Of a stretch of 64,000 bases of DNA, positions 54,726 to 63,656 are shown in pieces. The position numbers and the translations under genes were made by a program. Origin of the DNA: Bacillota bacterium. Its GTDB lineage: Bacteria > Bacillota > SHA-98 > UBA4971. Where the stretch lies: contig JANLFY010000006.1 in assembly GCA_024653485.1 (NCBI GenBank), positions 124,001-188,000 on the forward strand. Direction: 5' to 3'. The notes under the pieces are model-generated. The model worked only from the letters and a program-made list of their open reading frames with translations. It ran no database searches and had not been told where the DNA came from. Within the stretch, counting starts at the first letter, position 1. Every line of letters starts with the position of its first letter.

Positions 54726-55091
54726 TCAGATTGTCCCGGCGTCCCCGGCCGGGCTGTCGGAGGGCGGCACGTCGCGGCGCCGCTCTGCTCGAGTGCACGG
54801 ATGCTTCCCAGCTACCACGAGAAGCCCACTGACACGGACTCCCACGTAGCTTGCAGCGAGACATAGGAACGCCGGCTGGTCAAGGGCCATTGCACCCAAC
54901 GCCAGCATCATGAACACGAAGACCACTCGACCCGCGGCGACCCACCGCACGAGCGTGGACGCCCGAGCGGGGCTGAGCTCAGCAGCCCTGTTTGACATAC
55001 GGACCATCGTGAAAAGATCGAGCGCCCCGAGGAGGGCGCCCGCGAGTAATCCTGCTGCCATGCAGAGATGTCCCCCTTCAGCGGACTTCAT
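54726..55091 (-). CDS. atpI: ATP synthase subunit I (AtpI)
   Basis: 121-aa membrane protein starting at ATG 55091, which overlaps the AtpZ stop (ATGA), with no separate ribosome site. Four hydrophobic segments: 10-30, 38-58, and around AGRVVFVFMMLALGAMALDQPAFLCLAASYVGVRV. AtpI helps assemble the c ring. The C-terminal tail is polar. Confidence 0.85.
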   Translation of the reverse strand: MKSAEGGHLCMAAGLLAGALLGALDLFTMVRMSNRAAELSPARASTLVRWVAAGRVVFVFMMLALGAMALDQPAFLCLAASYVGVRVSGLLVVAGKHPCTRAERRRDVPPSDSPAGDAGTI

Positions 55092-55333
55092 GATTTGGGA
55101 TTCGGCGGCCTGTCGCGGAACTCGGACATGACAAGTTTGTATACGCCCCAGAACCCCGCGAGAGCGCCAAGGAGAAACCCCACGACAGCCAGGCACGGAC
55201 GTGTCCCAAACTTGGCGTCAAGCGCGTAGCCTGCGGCGAACCCCAGAGCCATGGACCCTGCGATGTTGAAACTGATGGTGCCGTAGAACTTGAAAGCCCT
55301 GACAAGCTCTGGGTCAAACCTGCCCTCGCTCAA
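55088..55333 (-). CDS. atpZ: AtpZ/AtpI-family small membrane protein
   Basis: 81-aa protein with two hydrophobic helices (about 18-40, 47-66): FNIAGSMALGFAAGYALDAKFG and AVVGFLLGALAGFWGVYKLV. This is the AtpZ layout, and it begins the ATP synthase operon. ATG at 55333, with GAGCTTGAG as a weak site. AtpZ with AtpI forms a complex linked to Mg2+/Ca2+ transport or ATP synthase assembly. Confidence 0.85.
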   Translation of the reverse strand: MSEGRFDPELVRAFKFYGTISFNIAGSMALGFAAGYALDAKFGTRPCLAVVGFLLGALAGFWGVYKLVMSEFRDRPPNPKS

Positions 55334-55403
55334 GCTTCCACCTCCAGCCGCCGGAGCACCGCCCTCCCCGCTACGGGCCGAGCGTGCCCAGGCCCATGCG
55401 GGT

Positions 55404-56843
55404 TCAGTGATTCGGTTCCCGGCCGATGGCGGAGGCCTTCAGATCCGGTGCCCTGGGAGCCCCCGAACCGACCAGAACGCGTCTGGCCCTTGGTCTGTAT
55501 CGATCGCGGGAAAGAAGCTCCTTGGCCTTCTCGACTCCGCCTATCCTGATGATTCGGTACACACTTACTACGTAACCCCAAGATCCCTCATCATCCACGA
55601 TCTCATCGCCCGCCGCGAGCGCCGGATCCTCCTTCCTGACGACGCTCGGCGGGAGCTTCTCCTCGATGTCCGTTCGAATGAGGACCTCCCTATCCGGAGG
55701 GGCGTCCCCGTAAATCTTCACAGTGACGGAGTCCCTCCCCACGTGGGACATCACCATTACGTGGCCCGGGGCGTCGTTCCTGAACCGGAAGTCGATGTAG
55801 TCGTATGCGACGGTGGCGTCCCGCCCGACCGGCACGTACGCCGGGGCGACCGAGTGGTTCGCGCGCGCCACGACCTCCAATCCAGCGAGGAGAACCGCGT
55901 TATACAGAGTGGATGATACCTGGCAGATGCCTCCGCCAACTCCTGGAACCAGCTCGTCTTCGATCACCACCGGAGCCTCGAGGTATCCTGTGTCCTTGCT
56001 GCGCGGACCCACGGCCGCGTTGAACGAGAACACCTCGCCCGGGGCCACCAGCACCCCGTTGATCGCTTGAGCCGCAGAGCGGATGTTGTGCGTTCTCGCT
56101 TCGTCGTCCGGAGCGAAGCGTGTGGTGTACGCGCCAATGCACCTCTTGATTCTCATCGCCTCAAGTTGCTCGGTGGTGACTTGGGGGGCAACTGGTTCCA
56201 CGATCAGACGCACTTGTCGCCCCTCTCTCTGGAGGAGCGCATCTCTTATCGCGGCACCTAGCCTGCTCGTGTCCAACCGCCGTCCGACAACAGAGGGTTT
56301 GATCCGGACAGTGTCGTCGGGTGCTATGGAGAAGCCCGCATTCTCGGCGGGGACATCGATCTCCGCTGCAAGCTCGAACAGAATGTCCCTGAAGAGGTAT
56401 TCGTCCACCGTTGTCACCAGCGGGATCTTGCGACCGGACGCAGCGACGGTCCGTCTCTCCCGCCATCTCGCCAGCCAAGAGCCGGTTCGTCCTATGGCCA
56501 TGGCGCGGTCGACCGTGGCAGGAATGTCCACCTCCACACCAATGTCGGAGGGATTCAGTTGCCACGATTGGTCCTCCCAGACAAGGGTGATCGGCAGCGT
56601 CACTACGTCGGAGACAAAGCGGGTCAGTGCGCGCGTTGCTTCCTCGCGCGTGAGGCCGCCCAATGGGATATCGGCGACACTTACTCCTTTGGCGATCGGG
56701 GAGGCCGCCAAGTCGCGCGCATAGGCCAGGCTTGTTCCGGTAAGCAACGTAACCACCACAAGGGCCACGGCCGCTGACACGGGAACCGCGGCGGTGTTGG
56801 CCGCCCTGAGCCCTCTGATTGTCAACCCCGTCTGCACGGTCAC
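55404..56843 (-). CDS. VanW/G5-domain exported protein
   Basis: 479-aa membrane-anchored protein: an N-terminal hydrophobic segment (about 18-40), PG_binding_4-like region (55-220), VanW domain (THNIRSAAQAINGVLVAPGEVFSFN, then EDELVPGVGGGICQVSSTLYNAVLLAGLEV) and a C-terminal G5 domain (about 385-450). Common in spore-forming Firmicutes; despite the name it is not itself vancomycin resistance. GTG at 56843 (alternative GTG at 56837). Follows the TPR gene by 53 bases and precedes atpZ by 70 bases, so it may be cotranscribed with the ATP synthase operon. Confidence 0.9.
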   Translation of the reverse strand: MTVQTGLTIRGLRAANTAAVPVSAAVALVVVTLLTGTSLAYARDLAASPIAKGVSVADIPLGGLTREEATRALTRFVSDVVTLPITLVWEDQSWQLNPSDIGVEVDIPATVDRAMAIGRTGSWLARWRERRTVAASGRKIPLVTTVDEYLFRDILFELAAEIDVPAENAGFSIAPDDTVRIKPSVVGRRLDTSRLGAAIRDALLQREGRQVRLIVEPVAPQVTTEQLEAMRIKRCIGAYTTRFAPDDEARTHNIRSAAQAINGVLVAPGEVFSFNAAVGPRSKDTGYLEAPVVIEDELVPGVGGGICQVSSTLYNAVLLAGLEVVARANHSVAPAYVPVGRDATVAYDYIDFRFRNDAPGHVMVMSHVGRDSVTVKIYGDAPPDREVLIRTDIEEKLPPSVVRKEDPALAAGDEIVDDEGSWGYVVSVYRIIRIGGVEKAKELLSRDRYRPRARRVLVGSGAPRAPDLKASAIGREPNH

Positions 56844-56896
56844 ATCATCCCCGCTTCAGGCCGGGCCGGGCCGGACCCTCGGCCCGGCAAGACGCG

Positions 56897-57640
56897 TCAT
56901 TTCTTGAAGATGAAAAGGTAGGCGAAGATGAGGCCCCCCGCGATCAGAAGCCAGAGGTGCCTCCCGAATCGGGCCGTCTCGCCCTGCAAGGCCGAGCGAC
57001 GCAGCTGAAGCCTGCTCGCCTGCTTGAAATGGATGACTGCCCGATCGATCTTCCCCATTTGCCTGTACGCCACCGCAAGATTGTGGTGGGCGGTGGCGTA
57101 CTCGGGGTCCACCGACAACGCCATCTTATAGAATTCCACGGCTTTGTCAAGCATGCCGCTCTCCTTGTATGTGTTCCCCAGGTTGCTCATGGCGGCAGCG
57201 CACCGCGGATCCGTGGCGAGAGCCCTCTCAAACAGTTTCCTAGCTTCGTCCAACTTGCCCTGGCGGGCAAGGACGACCCCTAACTTGTTCTGGGCCTCTG
57301 CATTTCTGGGGTCCGCCGCTACCGCAGCCTCGAACTCCGCCAGCGCCTCGTCCAATCTTCCACTATTCAGGAGTTCGCAACCTCTCCTCACCAGCTCCAT
57401 GGCGTCTACCTGGCTGGAGGAACCATGCCCCTGACTTGCAGCTCCATCGGATGCCCGGTCCACCTCTGCGGCCGCGCGCGGTAGGCGCGCGCCACCCCGC
57501 GTTCTTACGGCGCGCAGCGGTCCATCAGCGCCTGCGGCGCGCGTCTCACCAGCGGGGCCCCGGGTTGCCTGACTATCAGTGGAAGCGCTGGTCTCGTGGC
57601 CTTGTCGTAACGTTGGACGCGGACGCGTTCTTCTCCGCAC
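56897..57640 (-). CDS. TPR-repeat tail-anchored membrane protein
   Basis: 247 aa from GTG 57640, which has an excellent AGGAGG at 8 nt. A longer frame begins at an ATG at 57709 that overlaps the TATAAT promoter box, so that start is unlikely. N-terminal half is low complexity; three TPR repeats lie at about 115-220 (LDEALAEFEAAVAADPRNAEAQNKLGVVLARQGK, LDEARKLFERALATDPRCAAAMSNLGNTYKESG, MLDKAVEFYKMALSVDPEYATAHHNLAVAYRQMG), followed by a C-terminal helix LLIAGGLIFAYLFIFKK. Probably a membrane-tethered scaffold. No enzymatic role. Confidence 0.87.
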   Translation of the reverse strand: MRRRTRPRPTLRQGHETSASTDSQATRGPAGETRAAGADGPLRAVRTRGGARLPRAAAEVDRASDGAASQGHGSSSQVDAMELVRRGCELLNSGRLDEALAEFEAAVAADPRNAEAQNKLGVVLARQGKLDEARKLFERALATDPRCAAAMSNLGNTYKESGMLDKAVEFYKMALSVDPEYATAHHNLAVAYRQMGKIDRAVIHFKQASRLQLRRSALQGETARFGRHLWLLIAGGLIFAYLFIFKK

Positions 57641-57707
57641 AGACCGTACCTCCTCCGCTACACTGCCGCTCGCCTGCCGCGACAAAAGCTGTGCATCCTC
57701 CACGCCC

Positions 57708-57736
57708 ATTATAGATCAGAGTGAGCCGGCTGTCTT
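57708..57736 (-). promoter_or_regulatory. Sigma-A promoter of the TPR gene (possibly TPR-vanW-atp)
   Basis: Minus strand AAGACA (57731-57736), 17-bp spacer, TATAAT (57708-57713). The TATAAT overlaps the most upstream ATG of the frame, so translation must begin downstream (GTG 57640). It is the nearest good promoter upstream of vanW and the ATP synthase genes. Confidence 0.7.
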
Positions 57737-57834
57737 GCGGGAGGCCGCCTCGGCGGACGAGGCGGTGGATCAAGCCATGGCGTGCATTCGCAACAATGAC
57801 TTGAAACTTTGGGCACGTCCGGCTCGGAAGAGGC

Positions 57835-58902
57835 TCATGTCAAAATTGTTATAGTAAGACGCTCTCTGACATACGCCGCGGCTAGACCGAGGACCAGCGG
57901 GAGCCCGAGGTAGCCAAACGCAGGGTACACCCGGCCGACCAGACGTGCAAAGCCGATCCGGGCGACTAGGGCTGCAGCGAGCGTAACGACGGCGGCCAAC
58001 GTCTGCTGAGATACGCGAAGCCTCTTCGCCAATCTGCGCGACATCGCGAAGCCCCCTGCCGCCGCTGTGGTGATCATGGCCACCCACAGCACTGCCGAGT
58101 ACGCGAGCCGGAATGCCGCTCCGAGCCGTGAGGCGGCAAGCAACATGGGAACCTCGGTCCTCCAGACCTCTTCGCCATGGAGCATTAGTGTAACGTGGAT
58201 GGCGGCCAGGAAGATCAGGAGCACAGCCCCTCCTAGTGCCGCGCCTCGTCGGGCGGTTCTCGTGTCCTCCAGCTCCTCTCCCATTGAGGCAAAGGCCGCA
58301 AAGGCAAGCAGAAGATTATACGACACGTACACGACGCTCGAGACCGGCCATGCTGGGAGGAGGAGATTGCCTGAGGCCCTTTCCGCGGCACGGACATACG
58401 GGGGTGGAAGGACGCCGCAACCGGCCCTGATGAGAGAGATGGCGGCGACCGTCACGGGCACACCCAGCAGCAGCGGAGCCAGCAGCGCGTTGATGGAGAG
58501 CAGTCCCGCCGCCCCTCTAGTGGACGCAATCAAGGTAACGGCGGCAGTGATAGCCATTCCGAGCTCAGCGGCCAGCCCTGCCTGCTCCCTGAACAACGCT
58601 CCGCTTCCTGAAAGCATGATGCACAACGAACAAAACATGAACACTGTAAGAAGCCAGTCGAGCGCTCTAACTAGCGCCCTCCCGGCGACGAGAGCGAGCA
58701 GCTCCTCGGGTGATGAGGTCCCGTGTCTCGAGGCGAGGTCGGCGAGGAGCACGCCGAAGACAATGAAAAGAAGGCCGGCCAGCAGGACTCCGAGGTTGCC
58801 CTTTGAAGAGAATCCAACGAAGAAATGAAGGTGTTCCTGCCCCGATGCGAAGCCGGCCCCGACCACCGTCCCGAGGTAAGTGGCGGCTAGCTTGATGTCC
58901 AT
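57835..58902 (-). CDS. YkvI-like membrane protein (LeuT-fold family)
   Basis: 355-aa polytopic protein, ten or more hydrophobic segments. ATG at 58902 is chosen because it gives the family N-terminus KLAATYLGTVVGAGFASGQEHLHFF; no clear ribosome site precedes it, and the upstream frame is not conserved. The start motif GTVVGAGFASGQE is the mark of the YkvI family. SVVYVSYNLLLAFAAFASMGEEL and YSAVLWVAMITTAAAGGFAMSRRL are further blocks. Transport role unknown. Confidence 0.87.
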   Translation of the reverse strand: MDIKLAATYLGTVVGAGFASGQEHLHFFVGFSSKGNLGVLLAGLLFIVFGVLLADLASRHGTSSPEELLALVAGRALVRALDWLLTVFMFCSLCIMLSGSGALFREQAGLAAELGMAITAAVTLIASTRGAAGLLSINALLAPLLLGVPVTVAAISLIRAGCGVLPPPYVRAAERASGNLLLPAWPVSSVVYVSYNLLLAFAAFASMGEELEDTRTARRGAALGGAVLLIFLAAIHVTLMLHGEEVWRTEVPMLLAASRLGAAFRLAYSAVLWVAMITTAAAGGFAMSRRLAKRLRVSQQTLAAVVTLAAALVARIGFARLVGRVYPAFGYLGLPLVLGLAAAYVRERLTITILT

Positions 58903-59436
58903 GTGGCCGCCGCCGCGTCGTTCTGCGCCTCCGCGCACTCGTCCACCTCCCCTATGTCCCTGAGACGCCTGACGAGCGCGGCACAAGGCGGCGCTCGCAA
59001 CACAGTCCTGTTTGACGCGGCTCTTTCGAGCCCGCTTCCGATGATGCGCAGGGAGAGCGCCCGCACGGTAATCCATATTCAAGACGAGGGCTTTTGCAGC
59101 ACTCACGCATGGTGAGCCTACCTAGGGCCTGCGCCACGGGAGTACCGCCGCTGCCCAGCCTCGTGAGGCAGTCTCCAAGCGGAGGCAGCGCTGGCGGGCC
59201 ACGGTCGAGAAGGGACCGCGAGCCCTGCCTCTCGGAACCGCCCTCGGCCGATCACCGGCAAGCTCTCCTATCCTCAGGAGGCGAGGCGGAGCCACCGGGC
59301 GCCGACGAACGGGAATACGCGCGGTGCGGCGATCATATACTGCAAGTGACGTTTCGTCCTTGAGCAACGTTCCCGTCTTCGGGTTCTTGCGCTTGTTGGG
59401 GACGACTGCGGGCGACTGCAAGAGGAGGGCGCTCCT
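58903..59436. other. Divergent intergenic region between YkvI-like gene and yyaC
   Basis: 534 bases without a supported gene, although open frames run across it. yyaC should have a sporulation-type promoter here; I see no clear sigma-F or sigma-G pair. Confidence 0.5.
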
Positions 59437-60072
59437 TTGACGTTCTTGGGCAGCAGCCGCGACTCTGTGTGTCGGGCTCACGTGGATGACCCGGACGCGA
59501 CGGCGATCTTAGCCGGTTCGCTTCGGTCCATGATCTCGCGGGACCTACCGGACGCACCTCGCAGGCCGCTTGTGTTCTTCTGCATTGGGACGGACCGATC
59601 AACGGGTGACTCGCTGGGGCCTCTGACAGGCAGCCGCCTCATCAGCCTGGGCATTGATGGCTGTCGCGTGTGGGGCACGCTCGATAACCCGGTTCACGCG
59701 GCCAATTTGCAGACGGCTATCGACCGCGTACTATCCATGTTCAGGAACCCGTACATCGTAGCGGTTGACGCGTGCCTGGGCAGACTGGAGAACGTGGGGA
59801 CGATCACCGCGAGCCGGGGCCCGCTGCGGCCGGGCACCGGCGTAAGCAAGAACCTTCCTCAGGTCGGGCACGCGCACGTCACCGGCATCGTGAATGTGGG
59901 AGGCTACATGGAGTACATGGTCCTCCAGAACACCAGGCTATGCCTGGTGATGCGAATGGCCGACATCATAGGGACTGCACTTGCGTCGGCCGCGCGGGAC
60001 TTCATGGATGCGTGGGTGGGCAGCGAGACCAGTCAGCGGGTCGCGGCTGCCAGGTGGGATCAGCGCACCTGA
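59437..60072 (+). CDS. yyaC: Spore protease YyaC (GPR-like)
   Basis: 211-aa YyaC family protein, TTG start at 59437 with AGGAGGG upstream. GPR-type protease fold: FCIGTDRSTGDSLGPLTGSRL, NPYIVAVDACLGRLENVGTI, GHAHVTGIVNVGGYMEYMVLQNTRL. YyaC genes occur only in endospore formers, so this is one of the best taxonomic markers here. Convergent with the UPF0180 gene. Confidence 0.94.
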   Translation: MTFLGSSRDSVCRAHVDDPDATAILAGSLRSMISRDLPDAPRRPLVFFCIGTDRSTGDSLGPLTGSRLISLGIDGCRVWGTLDNPVHAANLQTAIDRVLSMFRNPYIVAVDACLGRLENVGTITASRGPLRPGTGVSKNLPQVGHAHVTGIVNVGGYMEYMVLQNTRLCLVMRMADIIGTALASAARDFMDAWVGSETSQRVAAARWDQRT

Positions 60073-60093
60073 GGTCGCGGACGGTCCGGCCGA

Positions 60094-60339
60094 TCATATT
60101 AGTTCAAGGCGCTGCTCGAGTGCCCTCAGGACTTCGTCCGGGCGCTTTCCGGTGACGTCTAGCACCGGCGCTTCGGTATCGATCGCTGAAACGCCTGAGT
60201 GGTTTACGTCCATGCCGCTGACGAGCACCGCGTCAGCGATGTCGAGTCCTTCCTCGAGGCTCACCACCTGGTAGCCTTCCTCTTCAAGCATCTCTCGGTA
60301 GTCCGGCAGAGCGTCGGAGACTGCTATGATCCCTTTCAT
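60094..60339 (-). CDS. UPF0180/YkuS-family small protein
   Basis: 81-aa protein starting at ATG 60339 with GAGGTGA at 7 nt. Family core: IIAVSDALPDYREMLEEEGYQVVSLEE and ADAVLVSGMDVNHSG. No catalytic residues are evident. Unknown function; common in sporulating Firmicutes. 58 bases after the phosphoribosyltransferase gene. Confidence 0.85.
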   Translation of the reverse strand: MKGIIAVSDALPDYREMLEEEGYQVVSLEEGLDIADAVLVSGMDVNHSGVSAIDTEAPVLDVTGKRPDEVLRALEQRLELI

Positions 60340-60397
60340 TTCAAGCTCACCTCGGGCCATATCATCCCTCGCTCTGTTTCGGAGTATTCTCTGTCTC

Positions 60398-61069
60398 TCA
60401 GGGAGACTCTTCAGGGGGCGTTTTCGGAGCGTTTCGGAAGCGCCGGACCCGCGCCAGCAGCGCCTGCACCTCCTCGTCCGACACTTGTGTGAAGTCCTCA
60501 TAGAACTGTCCCACGGCGAAGAAGAGCGCTGGTGTGCTCAGCACGACGACTTCGTCCGCCTCTGCCTCGAGCGTCGGAACGGTCTCGGGAGGTGCAACCG
60601 GCACCGCGGCCACGAGTCGCATCGGCTCCTGGGTCTTCGCACCGCGGAGCGCGGCGAGCATCGTGTAGCCCGTGGCAACGCCGTCGTCCACGATGATGAC
60701 CGTCCTGCCCTTGATGCTCGGCACCGGCTCAGAACCGCGGTACAAACGAGACCTGCGCTCGATCTCCGCCCTTTCCTTGGCAACCGCCTCACGCATATAG
60801 TCACGCGTAACGGAAAGACTGCGGATTAGGTCGTCGTTGAGAAGGACTCCGTGATCGGACACTGCACCGATGGCGAGCTCTGGGTCGCTTGGCGCCGGGA
60901 TCTTCCGAGGTATGACGATGTCCAGGTCCGCAGAGAGTGCAAGGGCTATCTCCGCGCCCACGGGGACGCCCCCTCTGGGCAAAGCCAACACGAGCGCATC
61001 AGTTCCCGCGTATCGTTCGAGCTTCTTGGCAAGCAAGCGACCTGCTTGGGCGCGGTCTTTGAAGGTCAT
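60398..61069 (-). CDS. Phosphoribosyltransferase-domain protein
   Basis: 223-aa protein of the PRTase (Rossmann-like) type I fold, with the PRPP-binding loop VIIVDDGVATGYTM and the N-terminal ALPRGGVPVGAEIA segment. ATG at 61069 overlaps the bactofilin stop. Such stand-alone proteins often have erythromycin-esterase or hydrolase neighbours elsewhere; none here. The substrate base is unknown. Confidence 0.87.
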   Translation of the reverse strand: MTFKDRAQAGRLLAKKLERYAGTDALVLALPRGGVPVGAEIALALSADLDIVIPRKIPAPSDPELAIGAVSDHGVLLNDDLIRSLSVTRDYMREAVAKERAEIERRSRLYRGSEPVPSIKGRTVIIVDDGVATGYTMLAALRGAKTQEPMRLVAAVPVAPPETVPTLEAEADEVVVLSTPALFFAVGQFYEDFTQVSDEEVQALLARVRRFRNAPKTPPEESP

Positions 61070-61509
61070 GCTGGGCCGTCCCCTGATGCTCCGTCTTCGC
61101 CTTCCGGGAGCGCGGGCGGAGCGGTTTTCCCAGGCAGCAGCCTGCCTCGCGCCGGCGCTTCAGTCATTTCGCACGCGCCCTTGAAGATTGCCCCGTCCTC
61201 TATCGCGAGAACCGCCGTCTTTACGTCTCCGTACAGCTTGCCCGTGGGAAGGAGCTCCAGCCTGCCCTCTGAGTGAATGTTCCCCTGGACTTCTCCCGCA
61301 ACGGTCACATTGCGCGCGTGAATCGACGCAACGAGTCGACCGGGCTCGCCGACGATAACGTCTCCGTCAGCGTCAATCTCGCCGTCAACGGTGCCTTCGA
61401 TACGAATCGTGCCTTCCGCCTGGATCCGACCGCTGATTCGGGTGTCCTTTCCGATGATGGTGTCCACCTTCTTCGGCTGCTGCGGCTCGCCAGTTCGCTT
61501 GCCGAACAT
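61066..61509 (-). CDS. Bactofilin (polymer-forming cytoskeletal protein)
   Basis: 147-aa bactofilin. ATG at 61509 has GGGGAGG upstream. Core: DTIIGKDTRISGRIQAEGTIRIEGTVDGEIDADGDVIVGE, a beta-helix with six-residue rungs (ASIHARNVTVAGEVQGNIHSEGRLELLPTGKLYGDV). A Pro/Gly-rich tail follows. Bactofilins polymerise on the membrane and guide cell-wall enzymes; the M23 peptidase gene upstream is a frequent partner. Coupled to the PRTase gene. Confidence 0.93.
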   Translation of the reverse strand: MFGKRTGEPQQPKKVDTIIGKDTRISGRIQAEGTIRIEGTVDGEIDADGDVIVGEPGRLVASIHARNVTVAGEVQGNIHSEGRLELLPTGKLYGDVKTAVLAIEDGAIFKGACEMTEAPARGRLLPGKTAPPALPEGEDGASGDGPA

Positions 61510-61713
61510 GCGGGTTTCCTCCCCTCTGAGATCGTGAAGTCCGGTCGTGGGGTCTGGCAGCGCACTTTGACGCGGGAACCCGGGATGATGCCGGTATGGC
61601 AGGGTAGGTTTACTCAGCTGGCGTGGAGTTGGTTTGGGCACCTTGCGCTCGCACGACATGCCCTCTGCGGGGAGTCCCCGCGGAGGCGCGTGCTGGCCGT
61701 CGGTGACACTCCC

Positions 61714-62724
61714 TCACATGTAGTTCCGGGGGTTCACAGGCTTGCCGGACAGTCGCACCTCATAGTGAACGTGCGGACCCGTGCTCGTCCCAGAGCTGCC
61801 AACGTATGCTATGGTCTGCCCGCGCTTCACCCGCTGTCCCGCCCGGACCACGTTGCGCGAGTTGTGAGCGTATACCGTCTGGAGCCCGTAACCGTGGTCT
61901 ATGATCACCATTCTGCCATACCCCGCCTGCGTGCCGCTGAAGCGGACGGTCCCGTTGGCGGTCGCCCGGATCGGTGTTCCCGTGGGCGCGGCAATGTCGA
62001 TCCCCTCATGGCCTTGGATGCGGCCGGTGATCGGATGGCGTCGCCTCCCGAAGCTCGAAGTCACCCGCCCTCTCGTCGGCCAACCACTAGGCGTGTGGTC
62101 CAGCTTGCTCCTGTACGACTCTGCGGAGCGCCGCAGTGACGAGAAGCTGGTGGACATGGTGTCTACGGCGCGAACGAGTTCGTCGAGACGCGACTCTGTC
62201 TGGGTGACGAGGGCTTCATCCTCCGCCACAGGCTCATCTGTGCCGGGTGCGCCGCGCTCCGCCCCGGGCAGCGCGCCACGCTCATAGTCTCCACGACTCG
62301 CCAGAGACACGGGAGCGGTTGATACTTTCTTGCCCTTAATGATACCCATTATTTCCTTGCTTAGGGCATCTAGGCGGGAAAGTTCTTCTTCGAGTTCGGC
62401 CGTCCTCTTCGCGAAACCTTCGAGCTGTTTCTTGTTGGCGGCGTTAATGCGCTCGAGTTCCGCGTTCTTCTTCGCCAACTCCTCGATATGAGCGTCCTTG
62501 ACGACCTGTTGATGGTAGAACCTGGCCACCGTCGCGGTCATGCCGAAGTAGGACAGCACCAGGAAGGACACGACAGCTACCGCCACGCCCGCTCCAGCGT
62601 AAACAAGGAGCAGCGGGACGCTAATGCTCCGGATGCTGCCGTCTGTAGTAGGTATCGCCATGATCGTGAGCGCGCTTCGGCGGCGTCTCGCAAACTTGCG
62701 CCTGAGCAGCCTGCGCCACATCAT
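61714..62724 (-). CDS. M23 (LytM) peptidase with N-terminal anchor and coiled coil
   Basis: 336-aa murein endopeptidase. Basic N-terminus, membrane helix about 36-60, coiled coil (about 72-125, EELAKKNAELERINAANKKQLEGFAKRTAELEEEL), then a LytM domain with zinc ligands: His in GHEGIDIAAP, Asp in the same, and HVHYEV at the end. ATG at 62724, weak site GGGGCG. Paired with bactofilin, as in many bacteria where bactofilin localises M23 enzymes. Confidence 0.93.
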   Translation of the reverse strand: MMWRRLLRRKFARRRRSALTIMAIPTTDGSIRSISVPLLLVYAGAGVAVAVVSFLVLSYFGMTATVARFYHQQVVKDAHIEELAKKNAELERINAANKKQLEGFAKRTAELEEELSRLDALSKEIMGIIKGKKVSTAPVSLASRGDYERGALPGAERGAPGTDEPVAEDEALVTQTESRLDELVRAVDTMSTSFSSLRRSAESYRSKLDHTPSGWPTRGRVTSSFGRRRHPITGRIQGHEGIDIAAPTGTPIRATANGTVRFSGTQAGYGRMVIIDHGYGLQTVYAHNSRNVVRAGQRVKRGQTIAYVGSSGTSTGPHVHYEVRLSGKPVNPRNYM

Positions 62725-63143
62725 GGTTCGCCCCTTCCGAAGGATAGTCTCGCCGGTCGCTCTGCCGCCGGATACTAGGTTGGCGCCCTCTTCGGCGACC
62801 CGAAACGGAGGCTGGTCAACTGGGAAGCATGTGATCTACTGCCGGAATTACGAGCTAGCAGGGAGCGGTCACCAGAACTCACAGAGCGACCCAGAAGGCA
62901 GGTTGAAACTTCGACGTCGCTGCCAGATTTCCTGCTTTGTCAGCTGACATGCGCCGGGTTTTTTGCGCGCCCTCCGCACAGCTAAGTGTGCTCCCCCGAG
63001 CGCTCCGATATGCACCGCCGAGGGCTGAGCGGCCCGGACGACGCGCGCGCCGCGGGAGCCGGAACCGCAGATGGGCACCGCCCAAACCTCTGCATCCGCG
63101 GCACGATACGTCTGCACGGTCAGGGCCCTCCGGGGCATTTGCG
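62725..63143. other. Intergenic region between DUF4446 and M23 gene
   Basis: 419 bases containing only non-coding frames. Probably includes the M23 gene promoter (leftward). No RNA gene recognised. Confidence 0.5.
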
Positions 63144-63656
63144 TTAGCGCGGGCGACGAAGGGCCTGATCAACCGCTTCTTGCTCCTCCGCTGTCAACGC
63201 GTAACGGGAAGAGCCTCGCTCGACAGGCTTCGCGTACACGCGCGACTCGTCCCGTCCGTAGAGACTGCTCACGACCACGCCGTCTCCAGACCCGTCGAGG
63301 AGAGCGAGAGCGAAGCTCTGGTCTCCCCCGGTGTCCTGAAAGGCATTGAACCTCACGACCCCGAGCCCCTGCACGTGGCGTCTCGCGTCAACGTGCATAT
63401 CCTCCACGAACTCTTTGAGGCCCTTGAGTTCCTCTTCGAGTTCACCAATACGCCTCACACAGTCCTCGATCAGTCCCTCCAGACTCTCCCCTGTCGCCCC
63501 TCGAACGAGCGCGTTGTATCTTCGGAGAAGTCTCCCTAGCCTCCAGTCGAGAACTGCCAGCAGCACCGTCCCTGCCGCCAAGAGAACGACAAGGCACAGC
63601 GCAACCGTTTCCAAGTGAGCGCCGACTGTGTCCTGAAGTCGAGTGATGATGTCCAC
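63144..63656 (-). CDS. DUF4446 membrane protein
   Basis: 170-aa protein with one N-terminal membrane helix (about 12-36) and a coiled coil (about 42-90). The C-terminal domain is the DUF4446 type: VRFNAFQDTGGDQSFALALLDGSGDGVVVSSLYGRDESRVYAKPVERG. GTG at 63656 has AGGAGG at 6-7 nt. It is found next to parAB and bactofilin in Firmicutes; function unknown. Confidence 0.92.
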   Translation of the reverse strand: MDIITRLQDTVGAHLETVALCLVVLLAAGTVLLAVLDWRLGRLLRRYNALVRGATGESLEGLIEDCVRRIGELEEELKGLKEFVEDMHVDARRHVQGLGVVRFNAFQDTGGDQSFALALLDGSGDGVVVSSLYGRDESRVYAKPVERGSSRYALTAEEQEAVDQALRRPR

